DNA from: Pseudomonas flexibilis
GTDB lineage: Bacteria > Pseudomonadota > Gammaproteobacteria > Pseudomonadales > Pseudomonadaceae
Assembly (NCBI RefSeq): GCF_000802425.1
Contig: NZ_JRUD01000007.1
Location: 219,533-283,532, forward strand
Reading direction: 5' to 3'
DNA: 64,000 nucleotides
A program made the translations under genes and the position numbers. The stretch's first letter is position 1. Every line of letters starts with the position of its first letter. The notes under the pieces were generated by a model, which saw nothing but the letters and a program-made list of their open reading frames with translations, was not told the DNA's origin and did no database searches. This document shows positions 43,343 to 52,863 of the stretch, in pieces.

Positions 43343-45790
43343 ATGCTCGCCGTCTGGCTACTCGTGCTGCTGTTCGGCATTCTGCTGCTCGCCCACCTGC
43401 GCCTGCCGGCGCTGACCAGCCTGATCATCGTGGCCGTATACCTGGTCGCCATGACGCTCACCGAGGTGGCCCCCGGCGGGCTGATGCTGATCCTCGCCCT
43501 GCTCTGGCTGGCGGTGGCCCTGCCGGTGCTGATGCCCGACCTGCGCCGGCGGCGCATCAGCGCACCCGCGCTGCAGTGGTTCCGCGGCGTGCTGCCGCCC
43601 ATGTCGGACACCGAGCGCGACGCCATCGAGGCCGGCACCGTGTGGTGGGACGGCCAGCTGTTCAGCGGCCGCCCGGACTGGAACCAGCTGCTGGCCGTAC
43701 CCGCGCCGCTCTTGACCGCAGAAGAGCAGGCCTTCGTCGACGGCCCCACCGAGCAGCTGTGCGCCATGGTCAGCGACTGGGACATCGGCCAGCGCATGGA
43801 CCTGCCGCCGCAAGCCTGGGCCTTCATCAAGGAACAGGGGTTCTTCGGCCTGATCATCCCGCGCGAATACGGCGGCAAGGGCTTCTCCGCCCTCGCCCAT
43901 TCGCAGATCGTCATGAAGCTGGCCACCCGCAGCGCCGACCTGGCCTCCACGGTGATGGTGCCCAACTCCCTTGGCCCGGCCGAACTGCTGCTGCATTACG
44001 GCACCGACGAACAGCGCCAGCGCTACCTGCCGCGCCTGGCGCGTGGCGAGGAAATCCCCTGCTTCGCCCTCACCGGCCCGCTGGCCGGCTCCGACGCCGG
44101 CGCCATGCCGGACAGCGGCGTCATCTGCCGCGGGCAATGGGAGGGCGAAGAAGTGCTCGGCCTGCGCCTGAATTGGGAGAAGCGCTATATCACCCTCGGC
44201 CCGGTGGCCACCCTGCTCGGCCTGGCCTTCAAGGCCTATGACCCGGACCATCTGCTGGGCGAACAGGACGAGCTGGGCATCACCCTGGCGCTGATCCCCA
44301 CCAACCTGGCCGGCATCAACATCGGCAAGCGCCACCTGCCGCTGGGCGCGGCCTTCATGAACGGCCCGAATGCCGGCAAGGATGTGTTCGTGCCGCTGGA
44401 CGCGATCATCGGCGGGCCGGCCATGCTCGGCAAAGGCTGGATGATGCTGATGAACTGCCTGTCGGTGGGTCGCTCCATCTCGCTGCCGGCGGTAGGCACC
44501 AGCGCGGCGAAGACCTGCGCCTACGCCAGCGGCCGTTACGCGCGCATCCGCGAACAGTTCAACGTGCCGCTTTCCGCCTTCGAGGGCATCCAGGCCCCGC
44601 TGGGACGCCTGGCCGGCAACGCCTGGCTGATGGATGCGGCGCGGGTACTCACCGCCCGCGCCGTGGACCTGGGCGAGAAGCCCTCGGTGCTCTCCGCCGT
44701 GCTCAAGTACCACCTCACCGAACGCGGCCGCGAATGCATCGCCCACGCCATGGATATCCACGGCGGCAAGGGCATCATCATGGGCCCCAACAACTACCTG
44801 GCCCGCGCCTGGCAGGGCGCGCCGATCTTCATCACCGTGGAAGGCGCCAACATCCTCTCGCGCAATCTGATGATCTTCGGCCAGGGCGCCATCCGCAGCC
44901 ACCCCTACGTATTGAAGGAAATGGAACTGGCCGCTGCCGAGGACAGCGACGCCACCCTGGAAGCCTTCGACCGGGTGCTGCTGGAGCACACGGGCTTCGC
45001 GGTCAGCAACGCCGCCAGCGCCTTCCTGCTCGGCCTCACCGGCGGCCTGTTCAGCGCCGCGCCGGGACACGGCGTCAGTCGCCGCTATTTCCGCCACCTC
45101 AACCGCCTGGCCGCCGCCTTCGCGCTGATGGCCGACACCTCCATGCTGCTGCTCGGCGGCAGCCTCAAGCGCCGCGAGCGCCTGTCGGCGCGCCTGGGCG
45201 ACGTTCTCAGCTACCTGTACCTGGGCTCGGCGGCACTCAAGCGCTTCCACGATCTCGGCCATCCCAGGGAACAGGAACCCCTGCTGCGCTGGGCGCTGGA
45301 GGAATCGCTACGCTGCGCCGAAACCGCCCTGGCGGAACTGCTGGACAACTTCCCCAACCGACCGCTGGCCATGCTGCTAAGGGTGCTGGTGTTCCCCCTC
45401 GGCCTGCGCCACAAGGGACCGTCGGATGCCCTGGAAGCCCAGCTGGCGGCGATGCTCGATGCGCCGCTGGCCGACCCGGCGCTGGCGCGGCTGCTGGACG
45501 GCGTCTACCTGCCGGAGGATGAATCCCAGGCGCTGGGCGCACTGGAGTATGCGTGGCGTCATGTGCAATCCAGCGAGGCGATCGGCAAGGTGCTGCAGCG
45601 CGCCGTGCGCGAAGGCCAGTTGCACCCCGCGCGGGGTGGCGACGTGCTTGAGACCGCAGTGGCCGACGGCGTGCTCAACGAGGCCCAGGCCCAGGCGCTG
45701 CGCGAGGCGGAAACGGCGCGCCGGCGCGTGATCGACGTGGACGCTTTCGCTCCGGAAGCCCTGCAACCCAGCGACGGCAAGGTGCGCTGA
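43343..45790 (+). CDS. fadE: Long-chain acyl-CoA dehydrogenase FadE
   Basis: The 815-residue flavoenzyme catalyses the first step of fatty-acid beta-oxidation. Two hydrophobic helices at the N-terminus (MLAVWLLVLLFGILLLAHL; LIIVAVYLVAMTLTEV) anchor it to the inner membrane. The dehydrogenase domains follow: FIKEQGFFGLIIPREYGGKG, FALTGPLAGSDAGAMPDSG, and the FAD/acyl region with GGKGIIMGPNNYLARAWQG and VEGANILSRNLMIFGQGA. DUF1974 occupies the C-terminus. The length equals E. coli FadE (814). Start ATG at 43343 follows GGAGGA. Confidence 0.96.
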   Translation: MLAVWLLVLLFGILLLAHLRLPALTSLIIVAVYLVAMTLTEVAPGGLMLILALLWLAVALPVLMPDLRRRRISAPALQWFRGVLPPMSDTERDAIEAGTVWWDGQLFSGRPDWNQLLAVPAPLLTAEEQAFVDGPTEQLCAMVSDWDIGQRMDLPPQAWAFIKEQGFFGLIIPREYGGKGFSALAHSQIVMKLATRSADLASTVMVPNSLGPAELLLHYGTDEQRQRYLPRLARGEEIPCFALTGPLAGSDAGAMPDSGVICRGQWEGEEVLGLRLNWEKRYITLGPVATLLGLAFKAYDPDHLLGEQDELGITLALIPTNLAGINIGKRHLPLGAAFMNGPNAGKDVFVPLDAIIGGPAMLGKGWMMLMNCLSVGRSISLPAVGTSAAKTCAYASGRYARIREQFNVPLSAFEGIQAPLGRLAGNAWLMDAARVLTARAVDLGEKPSVLSAVLKYHLTERGRECIAHAMDIHGGKGIIMGPNNYLARAWQGAPIFITVEGANILSRNLMIFGQGAIRSHPYVLKEMELAAAEDSDATLEAFDRVLLEHTGFAVSNAASAFLLGLTGGLFSAAPGHGVSRRYFRHLNRLAAAFALMADTSMLLLGGSLKRRERLSARLGDVLSYLYLGSAALKRFHDLGHPREQEPLLRWALEESLRCAETALAELLDNFPNRPLAMLLRVLVFPLGLRHKGPSDALEAQLAAMLDAPLADPALARLLDGVYLPEDESQALGALEYAWRHVQSSEAIGKVLQRAVREGQLHPARGGDVLETAVADGVLNEAQAQALREAETARRRVIDVDAFAPEALQPSDGKVR

Positions 45791-45859
45791 ACGGCGTGTT
45801 TTTCAAGGCATGGCGCGGTGGGGGTATACTCCCGCGCCCTTTTGACAGACAGGTTTCCC

Positions 45860-46267
45860 ATGGCCACTTCCTACCTCGACCACAACCTGGCCCTGCTCGC
45901 CCACCTGCGCAGCATCCTGATCGCCCTCGGCGAGGCCGAGCAGATTCCCGACGACAGCCATGCGCTGTTTCTCGAGCGCTTCGACGATCTGCTCGAATCC
46001 CTGCCGCACGTGCCTGAAGATCGCCCCCTCGGCCAGGACCTGATCTGCCAGGTATTCCACCGCTACCCGCAGGTGGCGCACCTGGTGCCGCGCGACCTGC
46101 TGTGGTTCTTCGGCGGAGATTGCCTGCACTACATGCCTGACGAGGAAATCGCCCTGTACCAGGAGCTGGACGAGCGCCGCTACGCCGCCGAGGAAGCCGG
46201 CGAGCCGTTCGACTGGAACATGGAAAAGCAGTTGCTGGCGCTGCCCGAGAACAGCCCCAAGCACTGA
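45860..46267 (+). CDS. PA2817 family hypothetical protein
   Basis: The 135-residue soluble protein begins MATSYLDHNLALLAHLRSIL and is helical, with conserved DLLWFFGGDCLHYMPDEEIA and a C-terminal helix (YAAEEAGEPFDWNMEKQLLA). It matches the small Pseudomonas family named after PA2817, which also lies after fadE in P. aeruginosa. Function unknown. The ATG at 45860 is chosen because an upstream in-frame codon at 45818 lies before a likely -10 (TATACT, 45835-45840). Confidence 0.78.
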   Translation: MATSYLDHNLALLAHLRSILIALGEAEQIPDDSHALFLERFDDLLESLPHVPEDRPLGQDLICQVFHRYPQVAHLVPRDLLWFFGGDCLHYMPDEEIALYQELDERRYAAEEAGEPFDWNMEKQLLALPENSPKH

Positions 46268-46286
46268 GCGGCGGCGCCACCTGTCT

Positions 46287-46311
46287 CCCCTCTCCCTTGA
46301 CGGGAGAGGGG
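46287..46311. repeat. Palindromic CCCCTCTCCC / GGGAGAGGGG element
   Basis: Ten-base perfect arms around TTGAC, part of the widespread CCCTCTCCC...GGGAGAGGG repeat class. It lies between convergent genes and may act as a weak terminator; no T-run follows. Confidence 0.7.
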
Positions 46312-46350
46312 ACGGGGGAGAGGGTGACAGGCTCCGCAACCCAACCCGTC

Positions 46351-47286
46351 TCAGGTATCCAGATGCCCGGCCAGGAACTGCGCCAGGCGGCGCTGCATCA
46401 GCGGACCCGGCGTGCCCAGGCAGGCGATGGGCGTGCCGGCCAGGCTGTCACGCCCTAGTTCGGACCCTTCACCACACAGCGCCAGCGGGCAATCCAGCGC
46501 CAGCACCAGTTTGCTCAACTGGCGGCGCAAGGCCTCGTCCGGGGGTAGCGTGGCATACAGCACCAGCGCGCGCGGGTGCACGGCCTGGCATACCAGGCTC
46601 AGCTCATCCAGTGGCTGCCCGAGCGGCAACAGGCGCACGGTGCCGGCATCGCCATTGAGCAGCAGGCCGGCGACCAGCAGCTCCAGCTCGCGGCACTGGC
46701 CGGGCAGCGCGGCCATCAGCAGTGCCTGCTCGCCCGGCCGGTGCGCCAGTTGCAGACGTTGCAGTACCCGGGCGCGCAGGAAGGCGTCGAGGAAGAGCCA
46801 GCGACTGGTCTGGCCGAACGCCTCGCCGCGCGCCAGCTCGCGCCACAGCGGCAGCAGGATGTCCTCGAACACCACCGACAGCGGGTAGGTGGAAAACACC
46901 TGGCCGTACAGCTGTTCCAGGCGCGACTCGTCGAAATCGGCCAGGGCCTCGCGCAGGCGCGCCTGCCACTCGCCCCACTCCCCGGCCCGGGGCTCGACCA
47001 CTGCCGCCGCCTGGGCCCGGCTGTTCGCGCCGCGTTCCAGCAGTTGCGCGACCTTGCTGACCGCCACGCCGCGCTCGGTCCAGGTGAGGATGCTGCGGAT
47101 TGCCTCGACATCGGCCGGCGAATACAGGCGATGACCACCCTCGGTGCGCAACGGCTGGATCAGCCCATAGCGGCGCTCCCAGGCGCGCAGGGTGACCGGA
47201 TTGACGCCGGTCAGGCGCACCACCTCGCGGATGGGCAGCAGCTGCGCTTCGGCGTCGGGCGTGATGGCGTTGGAGAGTTCGTTCAT
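46351..47286 (-). CDS. MerR-type regulator of the class II LitR (PplR) group
   Basis: The 311-residue protein has a MerR winged helix (16-85; LPIREVVRLTGVNPVTLRAWERRYGLI) and a C-terminal region that keeps the layout of CarH/LitR cobalamin-binding domains (helix bundle about 100-190, Rossmann-like about 195-305). The B12-binding DxHxxG motif is absent; the equivalent stretch reads GDAGTVRLLPLGQ. That is the property of class II LitR proteins, which do not sense light through B12 themselves. It is divergent from the LOV photoreceptor gene, which suggests LOV-dependent control as described for P. putida PplR. A paralogue lies at 55407-56324. Confidence 0.87.
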   Translation of the reverse strand: MNELSNAITPDAEAQLLPIREVVRLTGVNPVTLRAWERRYGLIQPLRTEGGHRLYSPADVEAIRSILTWTERGVAVSKVAQLLERGANSRAQAAAVVEPRAGEWGEWQARLREALADFDESRLEQLYGQVFSTYPLSVVFEDILLPLWRELARGEAFGQTSRWLFLDAFLRARVLQRLQLAHRPGEQALLMAALPGQCRELELLVAGLLLNGDAGTVRLLPLGQPLDELSLVCQAVHPRALVLYATLPPDEALRRQLSKLVLALDCPLALCGEGSELGRDSLAGTPIACLGTPGPLMQRRLAQFLAGHLDT

Positions 47287-47430
47287 GACGGAACCAGGGC
47301 TGGTCGGATGCGCGGCATTCTATCAAAGGCATCGACGGGGTAACCGTTGCTAACAACCCGGAAAAAGCAGAGGGTTCCTTCCTCGGTTGGTTGCTCTAGA
47401 ATGCCGCGAAAACCTGCGGAACCCGCCCCC

Positions 47431-47877
47431 ATGATCAACGCCAAACTGCTCCAACTGGTCATCGAAGCCTCCAACGACGGCATCGTGGTTGCCGAACAGG
47501 AAGGCGATGACAACATCCTCATCTATGCCAACCCGGCCTTCGAGCGCCTGACCGGCTACGCGGTGGACGACATCCTCTATCAGGACTGCCGTTTCCTGCA
47601 GTCCGGCGACCGCGACCAGCCAGGCCTGCAGGCGATCCGCGAGGCGATCCGCGCCAACCAGCCGTGCCGGCAGATCATCCGCAACTACCGCAAGGATGGC
47701 ACGCCGTTCTGGAATGAACTGTCGATCACCCCGGTGTTCAACGAGGCCGACCAGCTCACCTACTTCATCGGCATCCAGAAGGACGTCAGCGTCGAGGTCG
47801 AGGCCTCCGAGCGGGTCCGCCAGCTGGAAGCCGAAGTCGCCGAGCTGAAGCGCCAACTGGCTGAGCGCCACGCCTGA
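47431..47877 (+). CDS. Short LOV blue-light photoreceptor (PpSB1-LOV-like)
   Basis: The 148-residue protein is a single LOV/PAS domain with flanking helices. The photoactive cysteine is Cys53 in YQDCRFLQSGDRDQ, a variant of the canonical NCRFLQ motif. Flavin-contacting residues follow (QIIRNYRKDGTPFWNELSIT, TYFIGIQKDVS). The N-terminus MINAKLLQLVIEASNDGIVV and the C-terminal coiled coil (VRQLEAEVAELKRQLAER) match short LOV proteins of Pseudomonas such as PpSB1-LOV. FMN binding and adduct formation under blue light are expected. No effector domain; it likely acts on the neighbouring MerR regulator. The ATG at 47431 is chosen by homology; TAGAAT at 47397-47402 is a possible -10. Confidence 0.95.
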   Translation: MINAKLLQLVIEASNDGIVVAEQEGDDNILIYANPAFERLTGYAVDDILYQDCRFLQSGDRDQPGLQAIREAIRANQPCRQIIRNYRKDGTPFWNELSITPVFNEADQLTYFIGIQKDVSVEVEASERVRQLEAEVAELKRQLAERHA

Positions 47878-47941
47878 AACACCCCGCCCCGCCGGGTGAT
47901 GAAGATCATCAAGCCCCCGCCCACCCGGCCGTAGGCCAGCC

Positions 47942-48964
47942 TCAGAGTTCCATGGGCGCCTGGCGACACAGCTCGGCCAGCGCCGCCACCCAGGTCTCGT
48001 GGTCGTTCAGGCAGGGCACCAGGCGCAGTTCCTCGCCACCGGCGGCGAGAAACTGTTCGCGGCCGCGGTCGCCAATTTCCTCCAGCGTCTCGATGCAATC
48101 GGCGACGAACGCCGGGCACATCACCAGCAGCTTCTTCACCCCACGCGCTGCCAGCTCGTCCAGGCGTGCCTCGGTATAGGGCTCGATCCACTTGGCCCGC
48201 CCCAGCCGCGACTGAAAGGCCACCGACCACTGCTCGGGGGCCAGCCCGGCCAGCCGAGCGAAGCCCTCGGCGGTTTTCAGGCATTGCGCGCGATAGCACG
48301 TGGCAAGCACCGCGCCCTCTGCCCGCTGGCAGCAATCGGCGCTTTTCAGGCAATGACTGCCCGAGGGGTCGCGCTTGTGCAGATGGCGCTCGGGCAACCC
48401 ATGAAAGCTCAACAGCAGGTGGTCGAAGCCCTCGTCCAGATAGGGCCTGGCGCTGGTGGTCAGCGCCTGCAGGTACAGCGGCTGATCGTAGAACGGCGGC
48501 AGGATCGACAGCCGCAGCCGCAGGCCGTGGCGACGGATCACCCGCCGCGCCTCCTCGATGACCGTCGTCACGGTGCTGTCGGCGAACTGCGGATAGAGCG
48601 GCGCCAGGGTTACCCGCTCACAGCCCTGGTCAGCCAGGCGACGCAGCACTCGCTCGATGGACGGCTCGCCATAACGCATGGCCAGTTCCACCGGCCCCTG
48701 CCAGTGCGCATGCATCGCCTGCTGCAAACGGCGACTGATTTCCACCAGCGGCGAACCCTCCGGCCACCAGATCGACGCATAGGCCTCGGCGGACTGCGCC
48801 GGCCGACGCAGCAGGATCAACGACACCAGCAGACGCCGCAGCGGCCATGGCAGATCGATCACATGAGGGTCCATCAGAAACTGGTTGAGGTAGCGGCGCA
48901 CATCGGCCACATCGGTGGAGGCCGGTGAACCGAGGTTCACCAGCACGAGAGCGTGATCGGTCAT
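47942..48964 (-). CDS. hemH: Ferrochelatase
   Basis: The 340-residue enzyme inserts Fe(II) into protoporphyrin IX. It starts [17 protein letters not shown] and has the metal-site regions [20 protein letters not shown] (conserved His in SFHGLP) and [16 protein letters not shown] (conserved Glu). It is convergent with the LOV gene and divergent from a renalase-like gene; the divergent region carries TTGTACA elements. Placement in a light regulon makes sense because ferrochelatase removes photosensitising protoporphyrin. Another hemH copy may exist elsewhere, which cannot be seen here. Confidence 0.95.
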   Translation of the reverse strand: MTDHALVLVNLGSPASTDVADVRRYLNQFLMDPHVIDLPWPLRRLLVSLILLRRPAQSAEAYASIWWPEGSPLVEISRRLQQAMHAHWQGPVELAMRYGEPSIERVLRRLADQGCERVTLAPLYPQFADSTVTTVIEEARRVIRRHGLRLRLSILPPFYDQPLYLQALTTSARPYLDEGFDHLLLSFHGLPERHLHKRDPSGSHCLKSADCCQRAEGAVLATCYRAQCLKTAEGFARLAGLAPEQWSVAFQSRLGRAKWIEPYTEARLDELAARGVKKLLVMCPAFVADCIETLEEIGDRGREQFLAAGGEELRLVPCLNDHETWVAALAELCRQAPMEL

Positions 48965-49063
48965 GCAATGTTCCTGTAGCCGAGAGAAAAGAGGCGCGGC
49001 AGCGCAGGGAGCACAGGCCGGCGTTCGCCGTGCGCACACACCCGCCGCAACGGCCGGAGATTC

Positions 49064-49110
49064 TTGTACACAATCGAACACTTGTACAGCTTTTAAGCTC
49101 GGGCTAGCCT
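49064..49110. promoter_or_regulatory. TTGTACA direct-repeat operator/promoter between hemH and the flavoprotein gene
   Basis: TTGTACA occurs at 49064-49070 and again at 49082-49088, an 18-base period. Toward the flavoprotein, TTGTAC (49082-49087) and TAGCCT (49105-49110) are 17 bases apart and may be -35 and -10. GTACAGCTTTT after the second copy recurs at 50398-50408 and, nearly, at 50576-50586. Confidence 0.6.
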
Positions 49111-49135
49111 GTTGGCATTACCCAGGAGGTTGCCC

Positions 49136-50122
49136 ATGCAGAACAATCCGATTGCCATCATCGGCAGCGGCATCGCCGGTCTTGCCGCCGCGCGCACCCT
49201 GGCCGAGACAGGACGTGCCGTACAGCTGTTCGACAAGAGCCGTGGCAGCGGCGGCCGGCTGGCCAGCAAGCGCAGTAGCATCGGCGATCTGGATATCGGC
49301 GCGCCGTATTTCACTGCCCGCGACGCGCACTTTCAGGCGGCCGTCGCCCAGTGGCAGGCCGCCGGCTGGGTCGCCCCCTGGACACCTGCGCTATACCGCC
49401 ACCAGGACGGGCACCTGCTGCGTGTCGACAACGACACGCAGCGCTGGGTCGGCACCCCGCGCATGAGCGCCCTGACCCGAGCTCTGCTGGGTGATCTGCC
49501 GGTACGCTTCAACTGTCGAGTAACCGAGGTCGCGGCAAGCGCCGGCCACTGGCATCTGCTCGACACGGACGGTAACCGCCACGGACCCTTCGGCCAGGTG
49601 ATCGTCGCCGTACCGGCGCCCCAGGCCAGCGCCCTGCTCGGCGCGGCACCGAGCCTGGCGGCGCGCGCCGCCAGCGTATCGATGCACCCCACCTGGACCG
49701 TTGCGCTGGGTTTCCGCCAGCCCTTGCCCAGCGCCGTTGAAGCCTGTTTCGTGCGCGGCGCGCCGCTGGACTGGCTCGCCCGCACGTCCAGCAAACCCGG
49801 CCGCGACAGCGGCATGGACAGCTGGGTGCTGCATGCCGACAGCGCCTGGAGCGAACGGCACCGTGAGCTGCCCGCCACCCAGGTCATCGCCCGCCTCTAC
49901 GATGCGTTCGCCGCCACCATCGACTGTCCGCTGCCGCCCTCCGACTTCAGCCTCGCCCACCGCTGGATCTATGCCCGGCCTGCCCAGCCGCTGAGCCCGG
50001 GCGTGCTGGCGGACCCGGAGGCCGGTCTGTATGCGTGCGGCGACTGGTGCCGGTCGGGACGCGTCGAAGACGCCTGGCTGAGCGGCCGGGACGCGGCGCT
50101 GCAGCTGCTGGAGCGCTCATGA
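49136..50122 (+). CDS. Renalase-like NAD(P)/FAD-dependent oxidoreductase
   Basis: The 328-residue flavoprotein has an N-terminal FAD-binding motif (IAIIGSGIAGLAAARTLAET, 6-25), the second half of the dinucleotide fold (VQLFDKSRGSGGRLASKR), and a C-terminal FAD-contact region (GLYACGDWCRSGRVEDAWLS). This is the pattern of bacterial renalase-like amine oxidoreductases. Substrate not known. Start ATG at 49136 has AGGAGG seven bases upstream. Its stop overlaps the start of the TIGR02450 gene (ATGA), forming a two-gene operon under the TTGTACA element. Confidence 0.88.
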   Translation: MQNNPIAIIGSGIAGLAAARTLAETGRAVQLFDKSRGSGGRLASKRSSIGDLDIGAPYFTARDAHFQAAVAQWQAAGWVAPWTPALYRHQDGHLLRVDNDTQRWVGTPRMSALTRALLGDLPVRFNCRVTEVAASAGHWHLLDTDGNRHGPFGQVIVAVPAPQASALLGAAPSLAARAASVSMHPTWTVALGFRQPLPSAVEACFVRGAPLDWLARTSSKPGRDSGMDSWVLHADSAWSERHRELPATQVIARLYDAFAATIDCPLPPSDFSLAHRWIYARPAQPLSPGVLADPEAGLYACGDWCRSGRVEDAWLSGRDAALQLLERS

Positions 50123-50334
50123 ACCGTTTCAATCCCCGCAAGCTCAGGCTGTCCAAGTGGACCGCCTGCCAGCCGGAGAACCGCGAAAAGCATTTTCTGG
50201 TCACCGAGCTGATCTGTGACGAGGACGGCACACCGCTGCAGATCGACTTGCAGGCGGTATACAGCGGGCGCACGCAGCGCCTCGACTGGCGCGAGCTTCG
50301 CGACAGTCGGCGGTGGACCATCGGCTGGCGATGA
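50119..50334 (+). CDS. TIGR02450-family Trp-rich small protein
   Basis: The 71-residue protein has three conserved Trp positions (LSKWTACQP, LDWRELRDS, RWTIGWR), the hallmark of TIGR02450. Such genes are often found next to photolyase/cryptochrome genes; the function is unknown, though a role in light protection has been assumed. Translation is coupled to the preceding flavoprotein (4-base overlap). Confidence 0.85.
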   Translation: MNRFNPRKLRLSKWTACQPENREKHFLVTELICDEDGTPLQIDLQAVYSGRTQRLDWRELRDSRRWTIGWR

Positions 50335-50688
50335 TCGGCCGGTATTGCGTCGCCGCGCACACCACTAACCGCGATAGTGATACACAACGCCGTCTCGTAC
50401 AGCTTTTGACCGAGCAAGGGAAACAGCAACCGGGACCTAGGCCAACGCTCCTGATTCCCCTCCTCCTCGGCGCTCATCTGCGCGCCGGCCGCTTGCCCTT
50501 CGTGTACAAGTTTCCCCAACCCAAGGCCAATATTTGCTGACCATATGGCCTATAGCCATTTCTCACTTGTACATGTACAGCTTTTTGTATAACTTTTGCC
50601 GCATTCACAGGTGGAGCGTTTCTCTCCGCCCCGCGCGTGCGGTTCGGCGTTCATCCGCACCTTCCCCGCCCTCCCCAGGAGTCATGCG
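50335..50688. other. 354-bp intergenic region with several TGTACA-like half-sites
   Basis: No gene is supported. Elements visible: TACACAACGCCGTCTCGTAC at 50381-50400 continuing AGCTTTT (a degenerate copy of the 49064-49094 element), GTGTACAAG at 50502-50510, and the promoter at 50567-50593. A ribosome site (AGGAG, 50678-50682) ends the region. Confidence 0.6.
50567..50593 (+). promoter_or_regulatory. Promoter of the BdlA-like gene with TGTACA tandem
   Basis: TTGTAC (50567-50572) and TATAAC (50588-50593) are separated by 15 bases, with a second TGTACA at 50574-50579. It matches the lipocalin promoter (minus strand, 54355-54381) at 26 of 30 positions, counted by eye. Confidence 0.6.
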
Positions 50689-52017
50689 ATGTTCATGCGT
50701 AACCGCACTCTGCAACAGGCCCTGCATGCAAGCCAGACACAACAGGCCGAGCTGGCCGCGGAACGCGCCGCCGTCCACGAGGCTCTGGCAATCGTCACCC
50801 TGAGTCCAAACGGCGAGATCCTGGATGCCAACCCGCGTTATCTGGAAACGCTCGGCTACGCGCCGGGCACCCTGCGCGACCGCCCGCTACGCAGCCTGCT
50901 GCACCCCGTCTATGCACAGGGGCAGGCCTTCACCCGACTGTGGCAGGAGGTCCGCCAGGGCCGGAACAGCCAAGCCTTGCTGCCCTATCAGACCCGCGAC
51001 GGCCAGCCCCGCTGGCTGGACGTCTGCCATGTGGCGCTGCGCGATGCGGACGGCCGGGTGCAGCGCATCCTGCAGCTGGCCAGCGATGTCACGGCACGCA
51101 CCCGCGAGGCGCAGTCGGCCAGTAACGTGCTGCAAGCCGCCAGCCGCTCCATGGCCATCATCGAATTCGACCTGCAAGGCCAGGTGGTGAACGCCAACGA
51201 GAACTTCCTGCAGCTGATGGGCTATCGCCTGGACGCCCTGCGCGGCCAGCACCATCGCCTTTTCTGCGAAGCCGAGGAGGTGCAGAGCGAGGCCTACCGC
51301 ACCTTCTGGAGCCGACTGCAGCGCGGCGAGTTCCAGTCCGGACTGTTCCGCCGGCGCGACAGCCGGGGCGCCACCGTGTGGCTGCAGGCCACCTACAACC
51401 CGCTGTACGACGAACATGGCCAACTGTACGGGGTGATCAAGTTCGCCAGTGATCTGACCCGCCGGGTGGAACAGCGACAGGCGGAATCCCAGGCGGCGCG
51501 GCTTGCCTTCGAAACCTCCCGACAGACCGACCAGCACGCCCGCGAGGGCGCTGCGGTGGTGCAGCAGACCGTCGGCGTGGTGCAAAGCATCGCCGATGAA
51601 CTGCAGCAGGTGGCGCGCAGCATCGCCGCGCTGAGTCAGCAGTCCGAGGAGATCGGCAGCATTGTCGATGCCATTCGCGGCATCGCCGAACAGACCAACC
51701 TGCTGGCCCTCAACGCGGCCATCGAGGCGGCCCGCGCCGGGGCCCAGGGTCGCGGCTTCGCCGTGGTCGCCGACGAGGTGCGCAACCTGGCGCGGCGCAC
51801 CAGCGAAGCGACGGTGGCCATCGGCGAAGTGGTGAACAAGAACCGCGAGCTGGCCCGGCAGGCGGTGAGCAGCATGCAGGCCGGCACCCAGAAAGCCGAA
51901 CAGGGCGTGGGCCTGGCCAACCAGGCTGGCACGGTGATCCTCGATATCCAGCACGGCGCCCAGAAAGTCGTCGACGCGGTGGGACAGTTCGCCCAGACCC
52001 TCGATCAGCGCCAGTGA
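50689..52017 (+). CDS. PAS-PAS-MCP soluble chemoreceptor, BdlA-like
   Basis: The 442-residue cytosolic protein has two PAS domains (about 30-140, [20 protein letters not shown]; about 150-255, [20 protein letters not shown]) and a short methyl-accepting signalling domain (about 265-442) with the conserved hairpin [20 protein letters not shown] and [18 protein letters not shown]. There are no membrane segments. This is the layout of BdlA, the P. aeruginosa biofilm dispersion factor that lowers c-di-GMP. The ATG at 50689 follows AGGAG. EAL and GGDEF genes lie next to it on the other strand, and TGTACA elements lie before it, so light-linked control of c-di-GMP or motility is suggested. Confidence 0.88.
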   Translation: MFMRNRTLQQALHASQTQQAELAAERAAVHEALAIVTLSPNGEILDANPRYLETLGYAPGTLRDRPLRSLLHPVYAQGQAFTRLWQEVRQGRNSQALLPYQTRDGQPRWLDVCHVALRDADGRVQRILQLASDVTARTREAQSASNVLQAASRSMAIIEFDLQGQVVNANENFLQLMGYRLDALRGQHHRLFCEAEEVQSEAYRTFWSRLQRGEFQSGLFRRRDSRGATVWLQATYNPLYDEHGQLYGVIKFASDLTRRVEQRQAESQAARLAFETSRQTDQHAREGAAVVQQTVGVVQSIADELQQVARSIAALSQQSEEIGSIVDAIRGIAEQTNLLALNAAIEAARAGAQGRGFAVVADEVRNLARRTSEATVAIGEVVNKNRELARQAVSSMQAGTQKAEQGVGLANQAGTVILDIQHGAQKVVDAVGQFAQTLDQRQ

Positions 52018-52044
52018 CCCGGCGCCGATCCGCTGCGGCCGGCG

Positions 52045-52803
52045 TCAGGGCGCCGGCCAGTTCACCTGCGGCAGCGCCTCGAAGGCCGGCCGGGCAAACA
52101 GGTAGCCCTGGAACAGATGAATACCCAGCGCCTGCAACTGGCGCAGCTCGCCAGGGGTTTCGATGCCCTCGGCGATCACCTCGATCCCCAGTACCCGGCA
52201 CACGCCGAGAATCCCCTGCACGATGGCCTGGCGCACCGGGTCGGTATCGATGCCCCGCACCAGCGCCATGTCCAACTTGATGATGTCGGGCTGGAACTCG
52301 GCCAGCAGGTTGAGCCCGGAATAGCCGGCGCCGAAGTCGTCGATGGCGGTCATGAATTTCTGCCGCTGGTACTCGTCGATGATCTCCTTCAGGTGGGCCT
52401 TGTCCACCAGCTGCTCGCTTTCGGTGATCTCGAAGATGATCCGCTCGGTGGGAAAGCCGAAGCGCCGCGCCGCCGCCAGGGTGGCGCGGATGCAGGTGGC
52501 CGCCCGGTAGACCGCGTTGGGCAGGAAATTGATGCTCAGCCGGCAGGGCATACCCAGCCGGGCGGCCAGCTCGACGGCCTTGACCCGGCAGGCCTGGTCG
52601 AAGGCGTAGCGGTTCTGGTCGTTGACCCGGGCGAGCACGCTGGCCGCCCCGCTGCCGTCGGTGCCGCGCACCAGCGCCTCGTAGGCATACAGGCTGCGGT
52701 CACGCAGGTCGATGATGGGCTGGAAGGCCATGCTGAAATCGAAATCCAGGGCCTGACCGTCCCGGCAGGAGGCGCAGGGAGGGAGGGATGGCTGTTCGCT
52801 CAT
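52045..52803 (-). CDS. EAL-domain c-di-GMP phosphodiesterase
   Basis: The 252-residue protein is nearly all EAL domain. Catalytic residues look intact: FQPIIDL, YEALVRG (Glu42), LSINFLPN, FEITES, DDFGAGYSGL, IIKLDM, AEGIE, FQGYLFARP. It should hydrolyse c-di-GMP to pGpG. A CASC cysteine pair (10-13) precedes the domain. It lies 60 bases after the GGDEF gene in the same direction. It is convergent with the BdlA-like gene. Confidence 0.92.
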   Translation of the reverse strand: MSEQPSLPPCASCRDGQALDFDFSMAFQPIIDLRDRSLYAYEALVRGTDGSGAASVLARVNDQNRYAFDQACRVKAVELAARLGMPCRLSINFLPNAVYRAATCIRATLAAARRFGFPTERIIFEITESEQLVDKAHLKEIIDEYQRQKFMTAIDDFGAGYSGLNLLAEFQPDIIKLDMALVRGIDTDPVRQAIVQGILGVCRVLGIEVIAEGIETPGELRQLQALGIHLFQGYLFARPAFEALPQVNWPAP

Positions 52804-52863
52804 GCGATGAGAGTCCGAAGGGGTGGTAGGGAGAAAAGAGAAAACGGAGAAACGGGCCGCCGC

